The notes under the pieces were generated by a model, which saw nothing but the letters and a program-made list of their open reading frames with translations, was not told the origin of the DNA and made no database searches. From positions 62,001 through 126,000 of the forward strand of contig OZ025659.1 in the NCBI GenBank assembly GCA_964019335.1: a DNA stretch of 64,000 bases, read 5' to 3'. The stretch comes from Diplonema japonicum. Its lineage: Eukaryota > Euglenozoa > Diplonemea > Diplonemida > Diplonemidae. Below are positions 40,565 through 51,130 of the stretch, in pieces. A program made the translations under genes and the position numbers. Within the stretch, counting starts at the first letter, position 1; the number at the start of each line of letters is the position of its first letter.

Positions 40565-41242
40565 CTATTTCGAAGATTGCACAGGTAACGGTCCATCCAT
40601 GCCGCTGTTGAGGAAGGCATTCTCTTCATCCTGTCTTTGGGAGATGACAAGGTGGGTTATCTGAGGATTTTTTTTCTTCTTTTTTCCCTCCCAACCCCAT
40701 ACCAGTTTATCAAATTCAGCCTTCCAGTTGGTCTCTGCAGTATAGTCGAGTGAGGTGGCAAGGCATCGAATATCTTGTAGTTTTCCGGAGAGCCGCGGTT
40801 TTTGGGTTTTGACGTTGCCTTGTGGAGGCGTCGATCGGTGGGCGAAAACAAGACACTTGTCGTCCTTTATGACCGGTGTCTCTGGACCAAGCACACCGGC
40901 GGGTGTGGTGAAGGTCTTGTGCCACAGCTCAAGCTCCGCGAGCTGGGTTTTTTGTTCGATATTGTAAACGTAGAGAATCCCTTGAGTACCGGCGGCAACT
41001 GCAGGCCAGCACGCCTGATATCGGTGGTTGCCCGACACATCCCACAGCTCCACCACTATCTTCACGGATCTCCCTGGTAGATTCAGCCCCTCCGGCTCAA
41101 AATCCAATATCCTCACACCCACCGTTTCCCTGTAAACCGACGATGGTGTGTCCTTGAAATTTGAAAGATAATCCGCCAAACACGTCTTCCCAGACTTTGT
41201 TGGCCCGAGAAGCACTATCTTTATCCTCTCTTCCACTACCAT
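40565..41242 (-). CDS. IFT22: IFT22/RABL5 small GTPase-like protein
   Basis: Exons 40703-41242 and 40565-40660 join in frame to 211 residues; the intron 40661-40702 (42 nt) runs from GTATGG to CTCAG. IKIVLLGPTKSGKTCLADYL is the P-loop. ETVGVRILDFE is the atypical switch region of IFT22, VELWDVSGNHRYQACWPAV is the DxxG segment plus the family-specific C-W-P, and LVFAHRS stands where Ras-like proteins have NKxD. Those departures are shared by IFT22 homologues. IFT22 is a peripheral IFT-B subunit in flagellar transport. The C-terminus is a short polar tail. Confidence 0.88.
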   Translation of the reverse strand: MVVEERIKIVLLGPTKSGKTCLADYLSNFKDTPSSVYRETVGVRILDFEPEGLNLPGRSVKIVVELWDVSGNHRYQACWPAVAAGTQGILYVYNIEQKTQLAELELWHKTFTTPAGVLGPETPVIKDDKCLVFAHRSTPPQGNVKTQKPRLSGKLQDIRCLATSLDYTAETNWKAEFDKLVWGWEGKKKKKNPQITHLVISQRQDEENAFLNSGMDGPLPVQSSK

Positions 41243-41559
41243 TATTTTTTATTGTTGTGTGTGTCCCCCTTGGGAAAAAAATGGGGGAAGAAATATACAA
41301 AAAAAAAAAAAAAACAATAAAAAAAAACGGTAGGGTGTGAGGGTGGGGGTCCCGGAAAAAGAAAATGAAAATCAAAAGAAATAGAGGGGGGGGAACAAAA
41401 AAAAGAAAAGAGGGGAAAAAAAAAACCACTATTGAATAAAAAAAAATACCAAGGGGATGGGAGAGAATAAAAAGGGGGGGGGGGGGTGGCGGGAGAACAC
41501 ACACTGTGGTTTCCTCATCCACTTTTTTTTTTTTTTAAATTTTTCTTTTACTTTTCCGC

Positions 41560-41626
41560 TCAGAGCGAGCCGTTGGAGGTCATGGAAGCCCTGGTCTCGA
41601 GGTCGTAACGGGCGTTCTCGGGCAGC

Positions 41627-41677
<51 letters not shown>

Positions 41678-42045
41678 CCCACATACATTCCGGTGTACCA
41701 CTCCGATCTCACGTAAGTCTTCACACGGGCCTGGTCCTGGGGGGACATGGCCTCGAAATTCTCCCAACCGTGCCTCTTGTGGATTGTGGCGGCCATGTCA
41801 TCTTGCTTCTGCTTACCATTCGCAATGCAGTTGTAGTTCGCACAGTACAAAAAGAGTGCCAGAGCCATCCTTGCATCGGGGAACATGACCAGCCCCCCGT
41901 ACATGTTCATGGTGGTACCCTTGCCCACGGCGTTCATTGCGTTGAGCCTCCACCTGGTGATGCCACCAAGGAAGCCATCCGGGGTGTAGGCCCTGTTGTT
42001 GTAAGTCAAGGCCGCGAAAGTGGGGGAAGAAGCACCCTGTCCCAT
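41560..42045 (-). CDS. Small conserved-looking protein, unrecognised
   Basis: Exons 41687-42045 and 41560-41629 join in frame to 142 residues. The 57-nt intron (41630-41686) starts GTATGT and is then an A run of about 40 bases ending AAG, a very clear poly-A acceptor. The peptide begins MGQGASSPTF, so N-myristoylation is possible if Gly2 is exposed. It has a hydrophobic middle (GGLVMFPDARMALALFLYC) and a polar end. Codon use is GC-rich and uniform like ATP synthase alpha and tubulin, suggesting high expression. It may be a respiratory or ATP-synthase accessory subunit, but I cannot name it. Confidence 0.62.
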
Positions 42046-42302
42046 TTTTTTATTTTTTTAATAACTCTTCTCCTATTTTTCTTTGTTTGTTTCCCAAGAA
42101 ATTATTCCACAAAAAAAAATAGAGAGGGAGAAGGTAAAAAAAAAAGTGTGGTTTTGTGGTTGGGTGGGTGGGGGGTGGGGGGTTGAGGACATTCAGGTTT
42201 AACAAGGGGGTAAACATTAGGGGGAGGGGAGGGAAAAGATTATGTTTTTTTTTTTTTATTTCTTTCTTTTTTATTTCTTTTTTTTATTTCATTCTTCTAC
42301 AC

Positions 42303-43754
<1,452 letters not shown>

Positions 43755-43991
43755 TTAGGGAGGGAACAGGAAAGGAGGAAGGTGCGGAAAAGAACAAGTC
43801 AAGCCTTTGTGGTTTTTTCCCAGCAAAAGGGAAAAAAACACATTCAAAGCTGAATAGTGGGAGGAAGAAGGGCGGGAGAGGGAGAAGGGTAAATGGGGCA
43901 TTTTCTTTTGAGGCGCGGGTCTTACAGAAGAAGTCAACCGGGCCTTTTGTTTCGCCCCATCTTTTCTGGCTTTGGGTCGTGTCGTCTTATT

Positions 43992-44240
43992 TTAATTCTC
44001 GAGGAAAATCGAGACACATAAATGTGAATCGATAAAAAGGGCTTCCAGCACGTCGTCGGCTCTGTCCATGAGAGTGTCCGCCACTACCCCCCTGAAGGCG
44101 TCCATAGTGTCCGCCAGCGACGAGGCCAGCGATGTCACCGTCAGCGGCTTGGAGGTCGATGTTGCAGCTGGTGCTGTGTCCTGTGCCCCTGTCAGGAGCA
44201 CAACGGCCCCAAACGCCAGAAGTGTCCTCAAGCTTCCCAT
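43992..44240 (-). CDS. Small secreted or surface peptide
   Basis: The product is 82 residues from an ATG at 44240. A clear signal peptide (LRTLLAFGAVVLLTGAQ) is followed by an Ala/Thr/Ser-rich stretch, an amphipathic helix (SLADTMDAFRGVVADTLMDR) and a short end with one Cys. No family was recognised. The good signal peptide and the mixed composition in an otherwise low-complexity gap support it as real. The size is small, so some doubt remains. Confidence 0.5.
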   Translation of the reverse strand: MGSLRTLLAFGAVVLLTGAQDTAPAATSTSKPLTVTSLASSLADTMDAFRGVVADTLMDRADDVLEALFIDSHLCVSIFLEN

Positions 44241-44538
44241 TTTGTTAGCTGACGTAGAGGTACCTCCCTTTTCTTTTTTTGAAAGTACTTTGTGTATGTG
44301 TTAAGAAACCTGTGTGCGTGTGTGATTGTTCTTCTTTTTTGCATTTCAAGACGAGGGAGAAGAAAAAAAAAAGAGAAAAAAAAGTACACGTCCTTATGCA
44401 AAAGAGAAGAAGAAAAAAAAAACTATGTACATAAGGTGCATGGGAATATCTACCGTTTTTCTTTTTTTTTTTTTGGAGAAGAGGAAAGGGAGGAGATGTG
44501 CATGGAAACACACAAATTCTTTTTTGAAAACGCAAAAA

Positions 44539-44765
44539 AAACTCAAATTAACATGCAAACTCCCAGAGCGAAAGCCGCATGCCCTAAAAAGGGGGGGGGG
44601 GGTATGGTCAGTACTAGGTATCTCTCAGTTTCGATCTAATCTTGCGACTCCTCCAAGTGCTGATCTCTTCAGGCAAGAAGCACCCTTCTTTGGCTCCCAC
44701 TAGCGTCCCAGCAGGTTTGGAGAGTACTTTTCCCGACCACGGTCTCCGCATTCGCTCTGTGGACA
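44539..44765. repeat. Direct repeat, copy 1 (about 225 bp)
   Basis: Begins AAACTCAAATTAACATGC and ends CGCTCTGTGGACA. It is nearly identical to 45018-45241, differing at a few positions and in the length of an internal G run. About 250 bp of unrelated, non-coding mixed sequence separates the two copies. Neither strand gives a convincing protein. Function unknown. Confidence 0.8.
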
Positions 44766-45017
44766 AGGCTATGGAGAGCCAGGTCCTTAGTGGCTCCTGC
44801 GCGGGTGGGGGGACGGAAATTATCTTAGCAGGCTAAGTGGCATTGTGGGCTGAGGCATCGTATCCCTTATTTCTTTACACGACCAATGTCCATGAGGGAT
44901 ACTCACAGCACGGCCAGATGCGGTATGCATGCGCCCTGCGGACCGGTTGGGGCCGGGGGGCCGCAGGACAAGGCTCGCAACCCCGACAATGGCGCAGCTA
45001 GCCCACGCAGATAATAG

Positions 45018-45241
45018 AAACTCAAATTAACATGCAAACTCCCAGAGCGAAAGCCGCATGCCCTAAAAAGGGAGGGGGTATGGTCAGTACTAGGTATCTC
45101 TCAGTTTCGATCTAATCTTGCGACTCCTCCAAGTGCTGATCTCTTCAGGCAAGAAGCACCCTTCATTGGCTCCCAATAGCGTCCCAGCAGGTTTGGAGAG
45201 TACTTTTCCCGACCACGGTCTCCGCATTCGCTCTGTGGACA
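45018..45241. repeat. Direct repeat, copy 2, followed by an A run
   Basis: Same sequence as copy 1, but the match stops at CTCTGTGGAC and continues into a run of about 16 A, whereas copy 1 continues into unique sequence. An abrupt switch to poly-A is what a reverse-transcribed copy of an RNA would show. A simple tandem duplication ending in a homopolymer is also possible. Confidence 0.75.
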
Positions 45242-45299
45242 AAAAAAAAAAAAAACGAAAAAGGAAAAAAAAAAAGCAAAACACCCCCGCCAAGATAAA

Positions 45300-48200
45300 T
45301 CACTGAACCGAGCAGGATGTGGGCATGCAAGCATCGACGTGGTACTTCGGCCTGTCCTCGATTTCTGCATCGTACAGAAGAACAGGGTCGCAGACGAGGC
45401 AGCTCGGCATCACGGTTCGGAGGGGCTTGAAATAGCAAACCCGTTCGCCGTTCTTCGGAAATGTGATCATGTGCGAGAAGTAAGGTATAAGCGTGCCCCA
45501 CTTCGGATGCTTCGAACCCTTCTCCTTGTAGGCAAGGGCGAGCTTGAGAAGCTCCTCGTTAACCAAGTCATCGCGGATGTGTTCCTTCATGCTACAGTGA
45601 TTGGGAGGCTCCGAACCACTATGAGAAAGACGGTAATCAGTTACATAAAGTGAATACGCTGTCTTAAGATCCGCAAGAAATTCCTTCGTCTTTTCATTGG
45701 CCTCCCTGTCAAGTTCCGCTCCCGCAGAATAATTATACGACGATGTGATGAAAGCTAACATATTATGAATCTCAGGTACAGACAGGGCACCCGAGCAATC
45801 GGTGTCGTAGAACGAGAAAAACACCTTCACGAACATGTCGCCCGCTATATTTCTTACCTTTTCGGACCCTGCGTCGATTTGCAGCTTCCCAATGGATTCT
45901 AGCACACCGTAGAGAAGCTCTTCGTGTGAAACCTCGCCGTTGTTGTCCCCGGCCTCGTCCAGACGGCGGAAAAGAATCTCCGCTTTTTTCTTGTCCGGCA
46001 TGCAGTACTGCTTCTGTAGAGAAAGACATGCTCCACAGAATGCGTCGTGGCATGTTTCGTCACCTGTTGAGACGATTTCACTGCACCCGACTGTTCCGTG
46101 TCGTGTTTTGCACATTGTGCACTTTGCGGCGGTGCCCTTCATGTTCTCCACGACCCCGCGTTCGTCGGGAGCGGCGGCTTCGCAGATTGCCCCGCCGCAT
46201 TTCATTTTCTCGCCCTTTGCGACGGCGCGTTTTCGCCACGCGGCGCGAAGGTTGATCTCGCAGCTGCCGTCTTTTTTAACCCCCGCGATGAAATTCTTCG
46301 GGATCTGCAGCCTTTTTATCTCCTGGTCGGCGAGGTCGATGCCACGTGCGGGGGCGTTTGTCTGTTTTTTTTTCCTTTTTTTTTCTCTTTTTTTTAAATT
46401 TGTAATAATACTCAAAGCAGGACAAACCCTCATGGAGGGCCGCCCTTGGGTGGGTTGGGAGGGGCATTCTAATAATAATAAAGAACCATCCCCGATACCT
46501 GATCCAAAAAACTCAAAAACCCATCTATCGTCATATCATCCGTGTCCTCACGACTGCTAAACGCTCTGGATGGCGGGTGGGGGGAAAAGAACAAAAAAAG
46601 AAATCCATACAAGAACAGCACAAACAACTCCTGAGGGGTCGGCTCCTGATGCGATCCAGGAGGGAGGTCGGTGAAAGGCGGCATAGACGTTGTGCAACAC
46701 GTCCATGTGACAGGCGAGCACGACGGGTACCCGTCGATAGGGTTGGACCCGGGCATGCACGGGAAGGCGGAAAAGCAAGAGATGAAAGGGGTGGGCTTCA
46801 TAAGCTTCCAGGTCGTGATGTGCGCGATGTTGGTGGCGAGGAATGCGAACTCCGACCCGGGACACTCCGCCACCTCGCAGAGTATGTTTGCAAGGAGACG
46901 TTTAGAGACAAGCGAGAGGTCGCCGCCTGCGTCTGTCTGTATGCCGAACAGCTTCTGGTTCCTGTCGTCGTTCAACCGTTCAAAGAGAAGCCCTACGTTC
47001 TCCACGGCAAGCTCCGCATCCCCAGCACCGAGGACACGGAACATTCGCTTCAGTTCCCCTTCGTCCATGTACCCGCTTTCATCAGCATCGAAGGCTTTGA
47101 AAACCAAATGAGCTTGAAGCAAAGCTCCCGTCCTTACCTCAGGCGTTATCGTAGGTGGCTTGTACTCTCCCATGAGTTTGAACAAAGCTTTGCATAGTTC
47201 GAAGCATGTTACGGCACGCGGCCCGCATGGGTGTTGCCTTCCCCCCCTCGCTAACATCACCTTTTCCAAAACTCTTTGGAAAAGTTTCGTAGATTTCTTC
47301 CCGCTCCAATGTGCGTATTTCCACCATTCCCCTGCAGGAGGTGGTTTTTGTGTTCGTTCCCGCTCCCATTCTTCCCCGACGAGTTCGTCTGGGCAGTGCA
47401 CGAACGTGCAAACAGGGCACCCTGGGAAGAGTCCGCCATCATCTGGACCTCCTAGAACAACACCATTTGTGTACTCCCCAGTTAGGGAGTATCCTTTGTA
47501 GTTCTGCCTCATGTTCACCCGGTTCGCGTTCGGGTTGACCATCCTCTCATCCTCGATCTCATGGCTTGGGTCGCCCGCAACGTCAGTAGTGAACCAGTTC
47601 ACAGCGGTACCATTGTAGTAACAAGGTGCCTTGCCCGCGTACTCCTTAAAGTCCATTATATCAATGGATTCGAGGTGGGTTTGACAGGACGAGAAGAATC
47701 GGAAAAGGGAATACAGCTCCCACGGGTGGTACTCGGATTGGAACGGGCGAAGGCCTCCTGATGATTCCTTGACCCACGATTCCATTTCGAGTTGTAGATC
47801 AACAGGGTCGGAGGGAAGGCGGATGGCTGATGAAACACACGATCTTGCCGACGATCGGCTCATGGCACGTTCCCCTGTACGTGGTACATTCGCCCATGTG
47901 TTGGAACGGGTTGTGGAGGGAAGGGAAGATACAGATGAAGATGCAACCGAAGACACCGGCGACAGGAAAACCGAGACTTTCCTTCTCACGACATGTCGTA
48001 TAGATACCTTTACGGCGAAGGGCCGCCCGGATCTGGAATGCGACCGGTACGTGTGAGAGGCACCGTGAAGCGTTCTCTCTGAGATGGCGGGCATTCTAAA
48101 GATAAGCGGTTCCACGTATGGCTTCTTGCCCTTTAGTACAGTGATGACAACCTGGCCCTTTGCCGGTGTTATGCATTTCAGCCTCGTCGGCTCTTTCCAC

Positions 48201-48541
48201 TTTGCGCCGCCTTCGTTTGTGTACCCCGTCCCGCACTCCACCTCCACGCCGTTGTACTCCACTGTGTACGTGTGTTTTTCGCCGTCCAGCGGGACGCCTC
48301 CGTCGAGGCATCTCAACGATGAGACCTTCACCTCCAAATCCACGTCTTCCACGTTGTCATTGTAAAACGCTTCCGACCCTTCCCCCGAAGCGCTCGAGGA
48401 GGACCTGGAAGTCGCCCTTCCCCCTTCCCCCGAACCGTAGCTCGGGACCGGGGATATCCCGTGGGACGGAATTTTCTTTTTTCCCCCCCTCTCCTTTTTT
48501 TTTGTGTGTGTTGTTCGACCATCCCCTATAGTGGGTCTCAA
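45300..48541 (-). CDS. Large EF-hand protein with Cys-rich segment
   Basis: Three exons (46611 upward, 46499-46565, 45300-46361) join in frame. Introns are 45 nt (46566-46610) and 137 nt (46362-46498). From the N-terminus there are a Ser/Gly-rich lead, a beta-sandwich-like domain (HTYTVEYNGVEVECG) and a Ser/Arg-rich region. A central domain follows (PWELYSLFRFFSSC, then LEYKEYAGKAP-like sequence). EF-hand loops include DADESGYMDEGE, DEAGDNNGEVSHEE and DTDCSGALSVPE. A Cys-rich block (KCTMCKTRHGTVGC, then CGACLSLQKQYC) separates the last hands. Total length is about 1,000 residues. No ATG lies in frame near 48541 before the conserved region, so the true start is unresolved. Probably a calcium-binding flagellar or membrane-associated protein. 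Confidence 0.7.
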
Positions 48542-48720
48542 CGAGTTGAGGTCTTTTTTTTGTTTTTTAGACTCCTGCGGCTAGTAGCTGTGAAACGAAT
48601 CGGTTTTCGCATCATTTTCGCAAATTTAGGGCTTCAAAAACCAAAGGCCGATTCGCCATCACTACTATTCTTATAGTGGGTCACAACGAGTTGCGGTCTT
48701 TTCTTTGTTTTTGACTCCTG
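48528..48720. repeat. Pair of 45-50 bp direct repeats at the EF-hand gene start
   Basis: TATAGTGGGTCTCAACGAG and following sequence at about 48528-48575 recurs with few changes at about 48671-48720. Both copies run into T-rich DNA and then GACTCCTG. The copies bracket about 95 bp containing a weak inverted repeat (GAATCGG against CCGATTC). This could be a small solo insertion or a duplicated leader or splice region. Confidence 0.55.
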
Positions 48721-49400
48721 TTGTAAGTAGGTAGAGGTGTCTCTCGGCGAATTACATTCATGGGTTCTACCAACCAAACACAAGGCACAGCAAGTACGGA
48801 CAAAAAAAAAAAAAGAGAAAAAAAAAAAAGGGAACCCAACAGTAACGAACACCAGCAGCGTAAACTGGTGCCGCTCTCGGGAAGAAAACATATAAGGGGG
48901 GAGGGGGGGATGCAGTGAGGGGCCTGCAGTTAACAGAGTCATTCGACTACTGCGTAGACCGATCACATGTGTAGCTAATAATTAGAAGGAAAAAAAAAAA
49001 AACGAAACACGCCATCAAGCAGAGGGCGTTTCGATGGAAAATGTGGGGGGGAGGGGGGGAGAGAAAGGTAATAATTCAAACAGAACCATAGAGCTGCAGG
49101 CAGGGCTCCCCCTACACCGCAGCCCTTGAAAAGGTGTCTGTAAAACAAAAAATAAAGGGGGGAATAAGGAGGGGGGGGAAAACAAACATTTGTTTTGTAT
49201 ATTTGCAAATATTTTTATCTCCCCCCCCCTTGCACCTTTTGACGTGTCGCATCCGCGAGCATCTTAAAAGGATCTTAAATATTAGGGTAGGGGGGGATGG
49301 GGATGCCTCCCAAAGAGAACCCAATTAAAAAAATAATGAGTCACAAGAGCTGCTAAATTTAAAAAAAGAAAGAGAAAAAAAAAAATGTCATCTAATATTT
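48721..49400. other. Intergenic, nothing recognised
   Basis: Mixed sequence with G/A runs. No frame of protein-like composition on either strand. It should contain the 3-prime untranslated region of the next gene. Confidence 0.55.
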
Positions 49401-50444
49401 CTACCGAGACATGAAGTTGGGGTCGTAGGTGGGCATGTACATGTCACGTTCATCATCGACGCACACCTTGCACTGCTGGACCCAAGGCCCCTTGGGCGTG
49501 TGGGGGTTCCCACCGGGTCCCGGGCGGTGCACACGGTCAGGACCCTGCGACCTCGCTGGGCACAGCACACGGTTGCACGTCTGCGCCACAGAGTCCCACT
49601 GGCACTCATCAGGGAGCTCCGTGGCACACATCGCCTCGTCGTACCCGCTGCAGTGCGCAGTGGCAGGGCTTGTCGCAAACCAAGAAAGCTCCAAGAGACC
49701 CTTAGGAGCGATGGTGTACCCAGTGTCCCTCACACCATGCTCGTCGATCTGCTTGTGGTACACGATGACACCATGCTCATGGGTGGGGACAGTCTGGTCA
49801 AGCTGGAACTTCACATCGCAGGAGTAAGGCTCCCATCCATCGGCAAGGAGGTCCACCACGAAGTTGTCCCCATTGGAAAAGGTGCATGGGGGGCACCTGT
49901 AGATGAACGCGAAGAGGTCGCACTTGTTGCCTTCTCCGCTGTATCCCGCTGGGCAGTCGAAGCCCAGCTTGAACCCCTGCCCTAAAAACACATTGGGGAC
50001 CTGCCCCAAGCGTCCCACCAACGACGTTGGGAAGTTCAGGAATGCGGATTTTGGGATGTCGGGCCAACCCCATCTCATGCCGTTGGAATCAGGGAGGTTC
50101 GTGAGGGCCTGCGCGGCAAGGCTGTGCCGTGTGCCCGAGGTTCCAAGGCTGGCTGCCGACACGATATTGGCAGCGCTGACGGCACCTGTAGTGTAAGTGA
50201 TGCATCTGGGCAGTTCGGTAGGCTCTTCCCCTTGTTTGTAGCAAGCAGGGATGTAGCACCTCGCCTCCTTGCTTCCAAACATCTTCCAGCAGGTCTTTTT
50301 GTCATATGTGAGTGTGGCCATGCACACGGGCACATTGTCGGCAGTACGCTCAGCGCACACATCATCAACATTGATGAACAGCTTGTGGTCAGTGGCAGCT
50401 GCGGTCGCTGTGAACACAGCTGCGAAGAGCATGGGTTTCATCAT
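49401..50444 (-). CDS. Cys-rich secreted protein, unrecognised
   Basis: The product is 347 residues, ATG at 50444, single exon. Signal peptide MMKPMLFAAVFTATAAAT, then about 22 Cys residues spread along the mature chain. Recognisable pieces are DVCAERTADNVPVC, KKTCWKMFG, FDCPAGYSGEGNKC, YRCPPCTFSNGD, and CATELPDECQWDSVAQTC. The Q-W-D-x5-C motif matches the repeat motif in the gene fragment carried by the 32-kb transposon. Codon use is uniform and GC-rich. There is no membrane anchor, so it is secreted or peripherally bound. No named domain was recognised apart from the EGF-like spacing of some Cys. Confidence 0.68.
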   Translation of the reverse strand: MMKPMLFAAVFTATAAATDHKLFINVDDVCAERTADNVPVCMATLTYDKKTCWKMFGSKEARCYIPACYKQGEEPTELPRCITYTTGAVSAANIVSAASLGTSGTRHSLAAQALTNLPDSNGMRWGWPDIPKSAFLNFPTSLVGRLGQVPNVFLGQGFKLGFDCPAGYSGEGNKCDLFAFIYRCPPCTFSNGDNFVVDLLADGWEPYSCDVKFQLDQTVPTHEHGVIVYHKQIDEHGVRDTGYTIAPKGLLELSWFATSPATAHCSGYDEAMCATELPDECQWDSVAQTCNRVLCPARSQGPDRVHRPGPGGNPHTPKGPWVQQCKVCVDDERDMYMPTYDPNFMSR

Positions 50445-51130
50445 TTTTTTTTTTTTTTTTTCGTAATCTGTGCAAGGGTATATTGGGAAGAATTGTATAA
50501 GAACAAAGAAAAGGGGGGGAAAAGAGGGGGAAAGCTAGGAAGAAAGGAAAAAAAAAAAAAAAGAAAAAAGAAAAAAGTAAAAGAAAATGGAACTTTTTGC
50601 TTCGGAGTAAAAGAAAAAAAAAGGGGGGGGGGAAACCATAAAAAACTAAGGAGAATGACAGCGACGAAGAAAAAGAAGAAGAAAAAAAAGGAAAAAAAAA
50701 GAAGAAGAAAAAACCTCACTTCTCGGTGAAACTATCTTCCTCTCCCCCCCCCCCCCCCCCCCCCACCAATCACCAATGCGTTCAGCCATCATCGTCTGTG
50801 TTCCTTTCCCCCATATCACCCCTACTCTCCCATCCCTCCTTACTGCCTCTCGCCCTCTTTTTACCGAACAGTAATAACAAAGAAAAAAAAAAAGAGAAGA
50901 CAAAAAAAAAAAGAATAAGAAAGAAAAGGTTTAGAAATTATGCCAATTAGCCCACCTTTTCTTCTTTTTTTTTTTCTTTTGTGATCCCTTTTTGTTTTTC
51001 CGTTGTTTTAAAAAAAAAATAAAATAAAAATGCCGGTGTGTGAGATGCGAAGAAAAAGACAGAAAGAAGAGAAACGGGAGGGGAAGAGGAGAGGGAATTT
51101 AACAAAAAAAAAAAATAATAATAATTATAA
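50445..51130. other. Intergenic homopolymer tract
   Basis: A/G-rich runs, a C run near 50744-50764, and A runs near 51010-51125. No gene seen. Confidence 0.65.

Noticed and set aside
44880-45010. Possible tRNA or 5S rRNA gene between the two 225-bp direct repeats.
   Set aside because: GC-rich inverted stretches are present, but no cloverleaf, A/B box or 5S internal promoter pattern could be recognised.
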